From contig OY282353.1 in NCBI GenBank assembly GCA_958295465.1, positions 1,116,001-1,180,000 of the forward strand: 64,000 nt of DNA, in the 5' to 3' direction. The number at the start of each line of letters is the position of its first letter. The first letter of the stretch is position 1. The DNA comes from an uncultured Gammaproteobacteria bacterium (lineage in GTDB: Bacteria > Pseudomonadota > Gammaproteobacteria > HK1). Made by a program: the position numbers and the translations under genes. The notes under the pieces are model-generated. The model was not told the DNA's origin. It searched no databases and was given only the letters and a program-made list of their open reading frames with translations. Shown here one piece after another: positions 9,305 to 17,618 of the stretch.

Positions 9305-10054
9305 ATGCTGCTGCAACTCTCCACCTGGCAGGAAATCGACACCTATCTCGAACGATCACGCGGCATCGTCGTCCCCATCGGATCGACCGAGCAGCACGGA
9401 CCCAACGGGCTCATCGGCACCGATGCGCTGTGCCCCGAGACGGTCGCGCGCGGGATGGACGAGAAGATCGACCTGGTCGTGGCGCCGACGCTGAGCATCG
9501 GCATGGCCCAGCACCACCTCGGGTTCTCCGGCTCCATCACCCTGCGCCCGAGCACCCTCATCGCGGTGGTGCGCGACGTCGTGCACTCCCTCGCCCGGCA
9601 TGGATTCGAACGGTGCTACTTCCTCAACGGGCACGGCGGCAACGTCGCCACCGTGAACGCCGCCTTCTCCGAGGTCTACGCCGACGCGAGCTTCGACCGC
9701 CAGGCCGGGAACGAACCGGGGGTGCGGTGCCGACTCTACAACTGGTACGACGGGCACCGGGTTCGCGCGCTGAGCCGGGAGCTGTTCGGAGGCGCGGAAG
9801 GCAGCCACGCCACGCCTTCCGAAGTCTCGCTCACGTTCTACGCTTATCCCGATGCCGTCAAGCAGGCACCGATGAGCCCCAGGATCGCGCCCACGGGACC
9901 GATCCTGGACGCCGCCGACTACCGCCGCCGCTTCCCCGACGGGCGGATCGGTTCGGACCCGTCGCTCGCCACGCCGCAAGCCGGGGAGAAGCTGTTCCAT
10001 GCGGCGGTCGAAGACGCGATGGAGGACTATCGGAGGTTCCTCGTGGCGCAATAG
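9305..10054 (+). CDS. creatininase family protein
   Basis: A 249-residue member of the creatinine amidohydrolase family. The metal-binding hallmark is PIGSTEQHGPNG near residues 24-35, followed by GTDALCPE, then SIGMAQHHLGFSGSI and FLNGHGGN around residue 107. These His, Glu and Asp ligands bind two divalent metals in a cytosolic amidohydrolase. Family members hydrolyse creatinine, formamidopyrimidines or peptide-like amides, so the substrate cannot be read. GGAGG lies about ten bases before the ATG. Likely a single-gene unit. Confidence 0.88.
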   Translation: MLLQLSTWQEIDTYLERSRGIVVPIGSTEQHGPNGLIGTDALCPETVARGMDEKIDLVVAPTLSIGMAQHHLGFSGSITLRPSTLIAVVRDVVHSLARHGFERCYFLNGHGGNVATVNAAFSEVYADASFDRQAGNEPGVRCRLYNWYDGHRVRALSRELFGGAEGSHATPSEVSLTFYAYPDAVKQAPMSPRIAPTGPILDAADYRRRFPDGRIGSDPSLATPQAGEKLFHAAVEDAMEDYRRFLVAQ

Positions 10055-10071
10055 CCCCGCCGGGGACCCGC

Positions 10072-10150
10072 CCTCCCGTATAATCGTGCGTCACGACCGG
10101 CGGGGGCGGCTCTCCTTCGTCCGTGACGAGGCCGTCCTCCCGTATAATCG
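10072..10150 (+). promoter_or_regulatory. duplicated -10 block upstream of DUF1820 gene
   Basis: The 15-base word CCTCCCGTATAATCG occurs twice, at 10072-10086 and 10136-10150, 64 bases apart. Each copy holds a consensus TATAAT, and each is followed shortly by CGTCA. No good -35 box is visible for either. The second copy lies 40 bases before the DUF1820 start, so the pair looks like a tandemly duplicated promoter region. Confidence 0.6.
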
Positions 10151-10189
10151 CCCGTCATCCTCCCATCCCTGTCCGAAGCGCGGTGCTGC

Positions 10190-10525
10190 ATGGCAAAGAA
10201 GCAGGTCTACCGGATCGTTTTCCACAGCCACGGGAAGGTCTACGAGCTGTATGCGCGCAGCGTGAGTCATGGCGAGCTCTACGGGTTCGTCGAAATCGGC
10301 GAGATCATCTTCGGAGAGCGCACCGCAATCCTCGTCGATCCTTCCGAGGAAAAGCTCAAGTCGGAGTTCGAAGGGGTGCAGCGCACCTACGTCCCGTTCC
10401 ACGCCGTGATTCGTATCGACGAGGTTCGGCGCGAGGGGGCCAACAAGATCCTCGACGTGGGCGAGGGCGGCAACGTCACCCCGTTTCCGGTCCCGATGTA
10501 TCCGACCGGGGGCGACAAGCCCTGA
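10190..10525 (+). CDS. DUF1820 family protein
   Basis: A 111-residue protein matching the gammaproteobacterial DUF1820 family: KKQVYRIVFHSHGKVYELYA at the start, then SHGELYGFVEIGEIIFGE, and DPSEEKLKSEFEGVQRTY in the middle. The family is small, soluble and of unknown function. Length is normal for the family. It has its own upstream region with two copies of a TATAAT block and no obvious operon partner. Confidence 0.9.
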   Translation: MAKKQVYRIVFHSHGKVYELYARSVSHGELYGFVEIGEIIFGERTAILVDPSEEKLKSEFEGVQRTYVPFHAVIRIDEVRREGANKILDVGEGGNVTPFPVPMYPTGGDKP

Positions 10526-10756
10526 CCCGGCGTCGCGGCCGGGGTCGCGTCCCGTCGCCGCGGACAAGGACCCCGCCTCGCCCACCCGGCAAGCCAGCCC
10601 TGGCCCGGCGTCACGGCATTGCTGCCCGTGTTTCGACGAGGGCGTCGAGGTTCATGATCGTCACGTCGCCCCTCACCGCCCCGTCCGTCGGCTTCCCTTC
10701 CACCCGCGAAGCCCGCAACCGGGGCGGACGGCGCTTCCCCGATCCCCGCCCCCGAT

Positions 10757-11410
10757 TCAGATCCGGTACGCGGTACGGGTCATGACCTTCGAGGCCGCAC
10801 GCATGGCCCGCCGCACGACGGGAGGCAGCGCAGCCCCTCCCGCCGCGCGCGCGCGGGTGGCGTGGCGTTGTTCATCGGCGCGCATTTGCCTGAGCAGGGC
10901 GCGGCTGCGGTGATCTCCCTCCGGGAGCCGCCCGAGGTGGTCGTCGAGGTGTTCGACCACCTGATGCTCGGTCTCGGCGACGAACCCCAGGCTCCACCGG
11001 TCGCCGGCAAGTGCGGCCACCGCGCCGATGGCGAGCGAGCCGGCGTACCAGAGCGGGTCGAGTCGGCTGGGCTTCGATCCGAGCTCTTCGAGCCGCCTGC
11101 GGCACCAGACCAGATGATCGTTCTCTTCGCGGGCGGCCTGCTCCATCGCATCACGGGTGGCGGTATCGCGCGCCATCAGCGACTGCCCCCGGTAGAGCGC
11201 CTGGGCGGCGACCTCCCCCGCGTGATTGACCCGCATCAGCCCTGCCGAGTGCCGGCGTTCACGGTCATCGAGCACGTCATCCGCAGCGTCGCCGGCCGGG
11301 TTCCCCGATTCGGATCCGCGGTCGGTTCGCGCGACGCCGCGCAGCGCCCGGTCGAACGCGATGACGAGCCGGTCGCGCCGGTTGATGTGGCGAGCGGAGG
11401 GTTCGGGCAT
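10757..11410 (-). CDS. coq7: 2-polyprenyl-3-methyl-6-methoxy-1,4-benzoquinone monooxygenase
   Basis: A 217-residue Coq7/UbiF-type di-iron hydroxylase that adds the C6 hydroxyl in ubiquinone synthesis at the membrane surface. Iron ligands are in [38 protein letters not shown] and ADEQRHA, giving the expected pattern of Glu and ExxH motifs. This Coq7 route is used by many gammaproteobacteria in place of flavin-dependent UbiF. It is monocistronic and divergent from the rplM operon across a region holding a MITE-like element. Confidence 0.95.
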   Translation of the reverse strand: MPEPSARHINRRDRLVIAFDRALRGVARTDRGSESGNPAGDAADDVLDDRERRHSAGLMRVNHAGEVAAQALYRGQSLMARDTATRDAMEQAAREENDHLVWCRRRLEELGSKPSRLDPLWYAGSLAIGAVAALAGDRWSLGFVAETEHQVVEHLDDHLGRLPEGDHRSRALLRQMRADEQRHATRARAAGGAALPPVVRRAMRAASKVMTRTAYRI

Positions 11411-11586
11411 CGGGCGTCCCTTGCCGGTGCGAGGCCGCGGCCCGTAGTCTACCGGTCACCGGCCCGGAAGACAGGGCCGCATCGGGCCTTCCGGCCCGCG
11501 AAAATCCCGTGCGGGTACGGTGAAGGATCGTTCGTGATCCGTGGATGCCGGTGCGCGTCCTCGCGTTTGCTGGAACGAAGCCGGCA

Positions 11587-11698
11587 ATTCCCACCAAGCC
11601 CGAAAACGTCCATTGAATCGCTACGACCGGACGCTCAGGCGACAGAACAGACCGCGAAATCCCGATGGCACGACCATGTTCGGGACGTTGGCGGGAAC
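11587..11698. repeat. MITE-like inverted-repeat element, family 1, copy B
   Basis: A 112-bp unit that aligns end to end without gaps with 1312-1423. Its terminal inverted repeats are ATTCCCACCAA and TTGGCGGGAAC. It lies 24 bases upstream of the rplM promoter -35 box, in the coq7-rplM divergent spacer. The flanking CCGGCAATT mirrors the right flank of copy A, so the terminal repeat may be about 17 bp. Confidence 0.75.
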
Positions 11699-11721
11699 TG
11701 CTGGGAACGAAGCTTTGAAAA

Positions 11722-11750
11722 TTGACACTGCACCGGGCGCCGGATAGGAT
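11722..11750 (+). promoter_or_regulatory. sigma-70 promoter of rplM-rpsI
   Basis: TTGACA at 11722-11727 and TAGGAT at 11745-11750 are separated by exactly 17 bases, and the block lies 42 bases upstream of the rplM start. This is the best consensus promoter I noticed in the window and fits a highly expressed ribosomal operon. Confidence 0.8.
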
Positions 11751-11791
11751 TCGCGGCCTTTTCCGCGGGTATCGATGGATCTCGGACGGAC

Positions 11792-12223
11792 ATGGGCACT
11801 TTCACCGCCAAGCCACACGAAGTCGAGCGGAGGTGGTTCGTCGTGGACGCGACGGGGCAGCCTCTTGGACGCCTCGCGAGCCGGATCGCGCACCGCCTGC
11901 GGGGCAAGCACAGGGCCGAGTTCACCCCCCACGTCGACACCGGCGACCACATCATCGTGGTCAACGCGGAGAAGGTGGGACTCACCGGCAACAAGCGTGC
12001 CCGGAAGACCTACTATCGGCACACCGGCTATCCGGGCGGCATCCGCGCCACGCCGTTCGAGAAGATGATCGCCGAGAAGCCCACCCGGGTCATCGAGCTC
12101 GCGGTCAAGGGAATGCTGCCGAAGGGGCCGCTCGGACGGGACATGTACCGCAAGCTCCGCGTCTATGCGGGACCCGAGCACCGCCACACCGCGCAACAGC
12201 CCGCTCCCCTCACCCTCTCGTGA
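11792..12223 (+). CDS. rplM: 50S ribosomal protein L13
   Basis: A 143-residue L13, an early-assembling protein of the large ribosomal subunit. The family signature [17 protein letters not shown] is near residue 17, with [29 protein letters not shown], and the C-terminal signature [18 protein letters not shown]. Length is typical. It heads the conserved rplM-rpsI operon, with a consensus promoter 42 bases upstream and rpsI 26 bases downstream. Confidence 0.97.
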   Translation: MGTFTAKPHEVERRWFVVDATGQPLGRLASRIAHRLRGKHRAEFTPHVDTGDHIIVVNAEKVGLTGNKRARKTYYRHTGYPGGIRATPFEKMIAEKPTRVIELAVKGMLPKGPLGRDMYRKLRVYAGPEHRHTAQQPAPLTLS

Positions 12224-12249
12224 ACCAGCGCATGCCGTCGGACGGAACG

Positions 12250-12648
12250 ATGACAATGGCAGACCACATCCACTACGGCACCGGAAGACGCAAGACCGCG
12301 ACCGCGCGCGTATTCCTCGCCCCGGGCAGCGGCCGGATCACCATCAACCGCCGCCCCCTCGACACCTATTTCGGCCGCGAAACGGCGCGCATGATCGTGC
12401 GCCAGCCGCTGGAGACGATCGGGATGCTGGACCGGTTCGATATCCAGGTCACGGTTCGCGGCGGAGGCGGCAGCGGCCAGGCGGGCGCCATCCGGCACGG
12501 AATCACGCGGGCGCTCATGCGCTACGACGAGAGTTGGCGTACCCCGTTGCGCCGCGCCGGCTTCGTCACCCGCGATGCCCGCGAGGTCGAGCGCAAGAAG
12601 GTCGGCCTGCACAAGGCGCGCAAGCGGCCCCAGTACTCCAAACGGTAG
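12250..12648 (+). CDS. rpsI: 30S ribosomal protein S9
   Basis: A 132-residue S9. It carries [16 protein letters not shown] at the N-terminus, [13 protein letters not shown], the S9 signature [15 protein letters not shown], and the C-terminal [17 protein letters not shown] whose last Arg contacts P-site tRNA (family knowledge). ATG candidates are 12232, 12250 and 12256; 12250 is chosen because GGACGGA sits at a suitable distance. It is co-transcribed with rplM and followed 18 bases later by tRNA-Gln. Confidence 0.95.
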   Translation: MTMADHIHYGTGRRKTATARVFLAPGSGRITINRRPLDTYFGRETARMIVRQPLETIGMLDRFDIQVTVRGGGGSGQAGAIRHGITRALMRYDESWRTPLRRAGFVTRDAREVERKKVGLHKARKRPQYSKR

Positions 12649-12666
12649 CGCGCCGCACCCGAACGT

Positions 12667-12740
12667 TGGGGGATCGTCTAATGGCAGGACAGCGGACTCT
12701 GACTCCGCCAGTCTAGGTTCGAATCCTAGTCCCCCAGCCA
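12667..12740 (+). tRNA. tRNA-Gln (anticodon CTG)
   Basis: A complete 74-base cloverleaf. The acceptor stem is TGGGGGA paired with TCCCCCA, followed by discriminator G and an encoded CCA. The anticodon arm GCGGA/TCCGC encloses loop CTCTGAC, giving anticodon CTG. The T arm carries GGTTCGAATCC. It is the integration target of the element that follows, whose attL overlaps the tRNA from position 12691 onward; the gene remains intact. Confidence 0.96.
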
Positions 12741-12756
12741 AGCAATTCAGCCTCTT
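12691..12756 (+). repeat. attL, left 66-bp direct repeat
   Basis: This 66-base segment, covering the tRNA-Gln anticodon arm, T arm, acceptor 3' strand and 16 flanking bases, is repeated exactly at 26076-26141. Tyrosine integrases of the P4 type recombine in the 3' half of tRNA genes, and the integrase gene starts 154 bases further on. Confidence 0.92.
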
Positions 12757-12820
12757 CCGCCCGCTTCTTCCCGATAGAACAAGCAGTTAGCGCCGGATAC
12801 CGATTCCGGTACGGTGTTGC

Positions 12821-12873
12821 ACTGTCCAATAGAGTGCAGTAGAGTCCGACTCCGAAGGGTGACCGTAAAGGTG
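12821..12873 (+). repeat. 53-bp subterminal repeat, left copy
   Basis: This block beginning ACTGTCC and ending AGGGTGACCG....AGGTG aligns without gaps to 25963-26015 at the other end of the element, at roughly 70% identity by eye. It lies 65 bases inside attL, in the integrase promoter region. Likely integrase arm-binding or excisionase sites. Confidence 0.6.
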
Positions 12874-12909
12874 GACGAAGACCACACGCGGACTCGGAGG
12901 AGCGGAACG

Positions 12910-14142
12910 ATGGCTGACATGACGCGCGAATCGAAGCCCGGCGGCCGGCGCCTGCATCATGCCCTGACGGCGAAGCGGGTACAGACAGTCTCGGCGCCCG
13001 GGCGCTACTTCGACGGGCACGGGTTGTACCTGCTCGTCGAGCCGAGCGGCGCAAAGCGGTGGAAGCAACGGCTGGCGGTGCACGGCAAGCGGCGCGAGCT
13101 CGGGCTTGGCGGATACCCGCTCGTGACCCTGGCGATGGCCCGCGAGGCGGCGCTTGCCAACCGGCGCGCGGTCCATGCCGGCGGTGACCCGCTCGCGGAG
13201 AAGCGCCGGGCGCGCGGGGTGCCGACCTTCGCCGAAGCCGCCCGCAAGGTCTTCGAGCTCCGGCGCGACGGCTGGCGCAACGCCAAGCACGCCGGCCAGT
13301 GGATCACGACACTGGAACAGTTCGTGTTCCCGCGATTCGGCGCTCGCGGTGTCGATGAGATCACGACCGAAGACGTGATCGCGGTGCTCTCGCCGATCTG
13401 GCACGCGAAGCCGACGACGGCGAAGCGGGTCCGGCAACGGATCGGCGCGGTGCTCACTTGGGCGGTGGCGCAAGGGCTGCGCCCCGACAACCCCGCCGAT
13501 GCGGTCAAGGCGGTGCTGCCGAAGCAGAACGGCGCTGGCGACGCGCATCGAGCGCTTCCGTACATCGAGGTCGCGGACGCCATCGCGGCGGTCCGGGCGT
13601 CCAGTGCCGACACCAATACGAAGCTCGCCTTCGAGTTTGCCGTCTTGACCGCGGCGCGGGCCGGCGAGGTCCGGTTGGCGACGTGGGACGAGATCGACAT
13701 GGACGCGGCGACGTGGACCGTGCCCGGCGAGCGCATGAAGGCCGGGAGCGAGCATCGCGTACCGCTCTCCGGGCGCGCCGTCGAAGTCCTGGGCGAAGCG
13801 CAAGCGCTCCGAAGCAAGCGCGGCGATCTGGTGTTCCGCGGCCGTCGTGGGGCGATGGCCGATAGCGCAATCGTCCATATGCTGCGCCGTGTCGGCATCA
13901 ACACGACGGCGCACGGGTTCCGGACGAGCTTCCGGGTGTGGACGCAGGAGCGCACAAACATCCCGCGTGAAGTCTGCGAGGCGGCACTCGCGCACACCAA
14001 CCCGAACAAGGCCGAAGCCGCCTACGCGCGTTCTGACCTGTTCGCCAAGCGCCGCGAACTCATGGAGCGGTGGGCGCGCTTCCTGAGCCCGGCGCCGGCG
14101 GACGTGGTGAGCCTCGACGCGCGGCGGGGAGCGGGCGGGTGA
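12910..14142 (+). CDS. int: P4-type tyrosine integrase
   Basis: A 410-residue tyrosine recombinase that would integrate and excise the element at tRNA-Gln. The N-terminal DUF4102-type arm-binding domain (residues about 10-95) includes YFDGHGLYLLVEPSGAKRW and the typical ELGLGGYPLVTLAMARE. The catalytic domain shows TAARAGEVRLATWDEID with the first catalytic Arg-type position altered to Ala-Gly-Glu context, HGFRTSFRVW with the HxxR pair, and a late tyrosine in EAAYARSDLF. The start at 12910 is preferred over an upstream in-frame ATG because GGAGGAGCGG precedes it. The frame is intact. Confidence 0.93.
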   Translation: MADMTRESKPGGRRLHHALTAKRVQTVSAPGRYFDGHGLYLLVEPSGAKRWKQRLAVHGKRRELGLGGYPLVTLAMAREAALANRRAVHAGGDPLAEKRRARGVPTFAEAARKVFELRRDGWRNAKHAGQWITTLEQFVFPRFGARGVDEITTEDVIAVLSPIWHAKPTTAKRVRQRIGAVLTWAVAQGLRPDNPADAVKAVLPKQNGAGDAHRALPYIEVADAIAAVRASSADTNTKLAFEFAVLTAARAGEVRLATWDEIDMDAATWTVPGERMKAGSEHRVPLSGRAVEVLGEAQALRSKRGDLVFRGRRGAMADSAIVHMLRRVGINTTAHGFRTSFRVWTQERTNIPREVCEAALAHTNPNKAEAAYARSDLFAKRRELMERWARFLSPAPADVVSLDARRGAGG

Positions 14143-14161
14143 GGCGTAGCGAGGGCAAGCC

Positions 14162-15055
14162 GTGAACCCTGCCGCTCCGGTCGATACCGCCGAGATACCA
14201 CGGCCGCGGGCGCACGATGCACACCTGCTTGATGCGATGCTCGACGACGCGGCGGCGTACCGATCGAGTACGCACTACTGGGACCTGCTTCGTTTCGTCA
14301 CCCGGATGCGGCGGTTCTCGCCCTTCAACGCGCTACTGCTGCATCGCCAGAAGCCGGGGCTCGGCTTCGCGGCATCGGCCCGCGACTGGCGACGGAGGTG
14401 GAAGCGCATCGTGAAGGTAGACGCGCGGCCCCTCGTGGTGCTGATTCCGTTCGGGCCGGTCGGCTTCGTGTACGACATGCTCGACACGGAGGCCCTGCCC
14501 GGCGCCCCGCCCCTGCCGCGTGACGCCTACGCCTTCCCTGCCACGGGCAACGTCACCAAGTCGGCACTGAAGGCCATCGTGGCGGCGGTCGAGGCGAAGG
14601 GCATCCGCATCGCCGAAGTCGATGTTGGTGACTGGCACGCCGGCCGCATCCTCCGCTTCCGCTCGGGCGATACGTACACGCTCAAGGTGAACCGGAATCA
14701 TTCGCGTGAAGCCCGGTTCACGACCATCGCGCATGAGCTCGGACACCTGTATCTCGGCCACCTGGGCGGGGACGCCAAGCGGCGGATTCCGGGCCGGCGC
14801 GGTGTCTCCGAGCGTTGGTGCGAGGTCGAGGCCGAGAGCGTGGCCTACCTGGTCGGACACCGGCACGGCGTGGCGCCGGCGTCCGATGCCTATCTGGCGG
14901 GGTTCATCAAGGCGGGCGAATCGATCAGCCGCTCGATCCGCCGCTCTCTCGACGTCGAGCGCGTGATGCGCGCCGCCGGCGCCGTCGAGGGTGTGATGGG
15001 GTTGGGTGAGCGCGTCGCCTTCGAGCCGGCGAAGGCGAAAGCAGTCAAGCGGTGA
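14162..15055 (+). CDS. ImmA/IrrE-type zinc metallopeptidase
   Basis: A 297-residue protein. The zinc-binding HELGHLYLGH is at about residues 190-199, and the third ligand is probably a Glu in CEVEAESVAYLVG, as in ImmA/IrrE (M78) peptidases. The N-terminal half (FSPFNALLLHRQKPGLGF) resembles the ArdC-like N-terminal domain often fused to such peptidases on plasmids and ICEs. ImmA cleaves an immunity repressor and so triggers element induction (family knowledge). No classic repressor gene was recognised beside it. It starts 19 bases after the integrase stop. Confidence 0.85.
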   Translation: MNPAAPVDTAEIPRPRAHDAHLLDAMLDDAAAYRSSTHYWDLLRFVTRMRRFSPFNALLLHRQKPGLGFAASARDWRRRWKRIVKVDARPLVVLIPFGPVGFVYDMLDTEALPGAPPLPRDAYAFPATGNVTKSALKAIVAAVEAKGIRIAEVDVGDWHAGRILRFRSGDTYTLKVNRNHSREARFTTIAHELGHLYLGHLGGDAKRRIPGRRGVSERWCEVEAESVAYLVGHRHGVAPASDAYLAGFIKAGESISRSIRRSLDVERVMRAAGAVEGVMGLGERVAFEPAKAKAVKR

Positions 15056-15124
15056 AGGTGCGGCGGGCCGGCACAACCCGGACCCGCCGCGGTGTCGTGA
15101 ACCCTGGCAAGGGAGAACATCGAC

Positions 15125-16081
15125 GTGGACAAGTCTACCGCCTCGCCATCGCTGGCGCATATGGCGATGTTGTACGGCCCGCGGACCAAGCAAGAGCTTC
15201 TTGCGGCTCTTGTCCCTTTCCGTAGGTTGCGCAACAAATACCGGAGGCGGTTCGAGGAAGACAACATCGTCCTGACCCAAGATGAAGCCGTTGAGGCTTA
15301 CAAGCTGGTGGCGCCGCTGTACGCGCCCCACATGACCGACGACGAGGCGGCGCTGCAAGCTGTCAGGCAAGCGATTACCTTCCCCTGCTTCGAGACCGGC
15401 GGGTTCGGCTTTCGAGGGCCGGTCGTCGAGGCGATCCTCGAAGGTTTTGAAAGGATGATTGCCGAAGGTTCGCAGACTCTCCATATCCGGCACCACGGCG
15501 AGGCGGAGGCGCGCGAAGTCGATCCGTGGAGTCGATTCGTTGCCTACGAAGCGCTCAAACATTTCGTCGACGAAGTCTTGTCAGACGATCGCTCACGCAT
15601 TCGGATCATCGACGAACCGCCACGCGCCCTTGAGCGGGCGCAAGCCATCCTCGCCAAGCTGCCCGTGACCCGCCCGCGTGGCCGATACGATCCGAGGCTG
15701 ACCCTCCGGCGGAATGCCTACATCGTCGCTATGCTCGCGGAACTCGGAGGGTGCGGGTTGAAGGTCACTTCGAGCAAGGTCACTTCGCTCGAAGGTGAAT
15801 CCCTGGCCGGCGCACTGGCCGAAGCGATTGACGTGTCCGAGAGCGTCATCGCGAAGGTTTGGAAGGACACGACCTTGCGGTCCAGACAACTCTACGACGC
15901 GCTGCCCCCCGATCAACGAATACCCGAGAGCCTGATTCGGGACTCGCGGGAGCTCTACGCCCCGGGCGTGCCCTGCGTCCAGTGCGGCGCGGTCGGGAAG
16001 GTGCCGAAATACCGGGCGCCCGGAAGCGGGCTAAGCTGCCTGTGTACGGACTGCAAGCCCCGCCGCGTCGACCGGGAATAA
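15125..16081 (+). CDS. hypothetical protein with C-terminal zinc ribbon
   Basis: A 318-residue protein with a GTG start and GGGAG about ten bases upstream. The body is mostly helical and not recognised. The C-terminus carries CVQCGAVGKV, then CLCTDC, a four-cysteine zinc ribbon. A direct repeat KVTSSKVTS lies near residue 215 (DNA 15769-15790). Position after the peptidase and before AlpA suggests a regulatory or replication role, but nothing in the sequence proves one. Confidence 0.65.
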   Translation: MDKSTASPSLAHMAMLYGPRTKQELLAALVPFRRLRNKYRRRFEEDNIVLTQDEAVEAYKLVAPLYAPHMTDDEAALQAVRQAITFPCFETGGFGFRGPVVEAILEGFERMIAEGSQTLHIRHHGEAEAREVDPWSRFVAYEALKHFVDEVLSDDRSRIRIIDEPPRALERAQAILAKLPVTRPRGRYDPRLTLRRNAYIVAMLAELGGCGLKVTSSKVTSLEGESLAGALAEAIDVSESVIAKVWKDTTLRSRQLYDALPPDQRIPESLIRDSRELYAPGVPCVQCGAVGKVPKYRAPGSGLSCLCTDCKPRRVDRE

Positions 16082-16149
16082 CGTCTTACCCCTCATCCTG
16101 AGAAGGCCGATAGCCTCCGTTCCCTCTTTTCGGCGAACGGAGAAGTGTT

Positions 16150-16374
16150 ATGGCGATTCGGATCTTGCGGCTCGCGGACGTCGAGGCGCGCACCTGCCTG
16201 AGCAAGTCCACCATCTACGGGCTGATCCGCGAGGGCAGCTTCCCGGAGTCTGTTCCCCTGAGCTATCGAGCGCGCGGCTGGCTCGAACACGAGATCGACG
16301 CTTGGATTGAGGGGCGCGTGAAGGCTCGCGACGCTGCGCCCTCCGGCAACGAATCCCGCGCGGCGGCGGGGTGA
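16150..16374 (+). CDS. AlpA-family excisionase/transcriptional activator
   Basis: A 74-residue AlpA/MerR-like winged-helix protein: LADVEARTCLSKSTIYGLI, then EGSFPESVPLSYRARGW and EHEIDAWIEGRV. This architecture is standard for AlpA, which activates int or acts as excisionase in P4-like elements (family knowledge). It begins a tight run of genes leading to the replication proteins. Confidence 0.92.
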   Translation: MAIRILRLADVEARTCLSKSTIYGLIREGSFPESVPLSYRARGWLEHEIDAWIEGRVKARDAAPSGNESRAAAG

Positions 16375-16377
16375 ACC

Positions 16378-16629
16378 GTGCGCAAAGAAAAGCGCCCGGC
16401 CGCTGGCGGAGCGGATCGGGCGCCGGAGAGACCGCGCGAGCGTGCGGCGGCCAGTAGTGTAGGCCAGCCCTGCAATCTCTGGAAGCGCTGCCGCAACTGC
16501 GGCGCCCGGGTTCCCTGGTGGCGTGGCCTGTGTGTGACGTGCGCCCTGTGGATGCGCGTCTTCACCGGCAACCGCAAGGCGTACCGGGCGTTTGCGAAGC
16601 TCGACCGTCTCGCGCGGAGCGGGTCATGA
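16378..16629 (+). CDS. small zinc-ribbon protein
   Basis: An 83-residue basic protein with GTG start directly after alpA and a 4-base ATGA overlap with the primase gene. CRNCGARVPWWRGLCVTC gives two CxxC knuckles, a zinc ribbon. Such small proteins commonly sit before primases in satellites and may aid DNA binding (inference). Confidence 0.6.
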   Translation: MRKEKRPAAGGADRAPERPRERAAASSVGQPCNLWKRCRNCGARVPWWRGLCVTCALWMRVFTGNRKAYRAFAKLDRLARSGS

Positions 16630-17618
16630 ACGCGGCCCGCGTACCGATCGATTTCGCGGTGCTCATGCGCCCCGTGGCGGAGGCCCTGCTCGGCGAGCCG
16701 AACGCGAGGCTGAGCACGGCCCGCGAGCTCCGCTACGGGACCCACGGAAGCCTTGCCGTGCATGTGGGCGGGGAGCACTCCGGCACGTTCCGGGACCATG
16801 AGGCGGACGCCGGCGGCGGGGTGCTGGCCCTGGTGGTGCGGGAGCGGGGCGGTTCGGAGCGCGAGGCGATGGCCTGGTTGCGCGAAGCCGGGCTGCTCGA
16901 CGGCGCCGGGCGGTATCGGCCCGGTAGCGAGCTCACGGACGGGGACGCGCCATCCAAGGGCCGGTATCGAGGCGATAGCGCCCCGGCCCCGAGCTCGAAG
17001 CCGCGCGATACCACGGGCGCCGCTCGTCGAGTCTGGGACGCAACCCGCCCGCTGGCCGGGACCCTCGCCGAAACCTACCTGCTGGCCCGCGGTGCCGGGC
17101 ATGTCGCCGTAGCGCCCTCCCTGCGTTTCTCTCCGGCCCTGACGCATCCGCAAGTGCCTGGGCGCTTCCCCGCCCTCGTCGCGGGCGTCCAGGACGTCCA
17201 CGGCGGCTTCCTCGCCGTGCATCGCATCTACCTGGACCGCTCCGGCGCCGGCAAGGCCAACGTCGAACCCGCCCGCGCCAGTCTCGGGAGTACCGCCGGC
17301 GGGGCGGTTCGCCTGGGCGAGCCGGAGCACGGACGCCTGCTCGTGGGCGAAGGCATCGAGACAACGGCCGCCGCGATGGGGCTGTTCGACCTTCCTGGGT
17401 TCGCTGCCATCGGCACGGGTGGACTGAGGGCGATCGATCTGCCGGAGCACGTGATTGACGTGGTGATCGCGGCCGATCGCGATGCCGGCGGACTGCAAGC
17501 CGCGGCGGCCCTCGCACGGAGACTCGAAGCGGAAGGCCGGGACGTGGAGATCCGGCGCCCGCACAAGGGGGACTTCAACGATGCGCTGCTGCTCATGGCG
17601 CGGGAGGCGATGCCATGA
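16626..17618 (+). CDS. Toprim-domain DNA primase (phage/plasmid type)
   Basis: A 330-residue primase-like protein. The N-terminal region has the DUF7146/CHC2-like SGTFRDHEADAGGGVLALV. The C-terminal Toprim domain shows LLVGEGIETTAAAM (catalytic Glu) near residue 240 and VVIAADRDAGG (DxD) near residue 280. It should make primers for autonomous replication of the element. The ATG at 16626 overlaps the upstream stop, and its own stop overlaps the next start (ATGA), so the genes are translationally coupled. Confidence 0.85.
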   Translation: MNAARVPIDFAVLMRPVAEALLGEPNARLSTARELRYGTHGSLAVHVGGEHSGTFRDHEADAGGGVLALVVRERGGSEREAMAWLREAGLLDGAGRYRPGSELTDGDAPSKGRYRGDSAPAPSSKPRDTTGAARRVWDATRPLAGTLAETYLLARGAGHVAVAPSLRFSPALTHPQVPGRFPALVAGVQDVHGGFLAVHRIYLDRSGAGKANVEPARASLGSTAGGAVRLGEPEHGRLLVGEGIETTAAAMGLFDLPGFAAIGTGGLRAIDLPEHVIDVVIAADRDAGGLQAAAALARRLEAEGRDVEIRRPHKGDFNDALLLMAREAMP

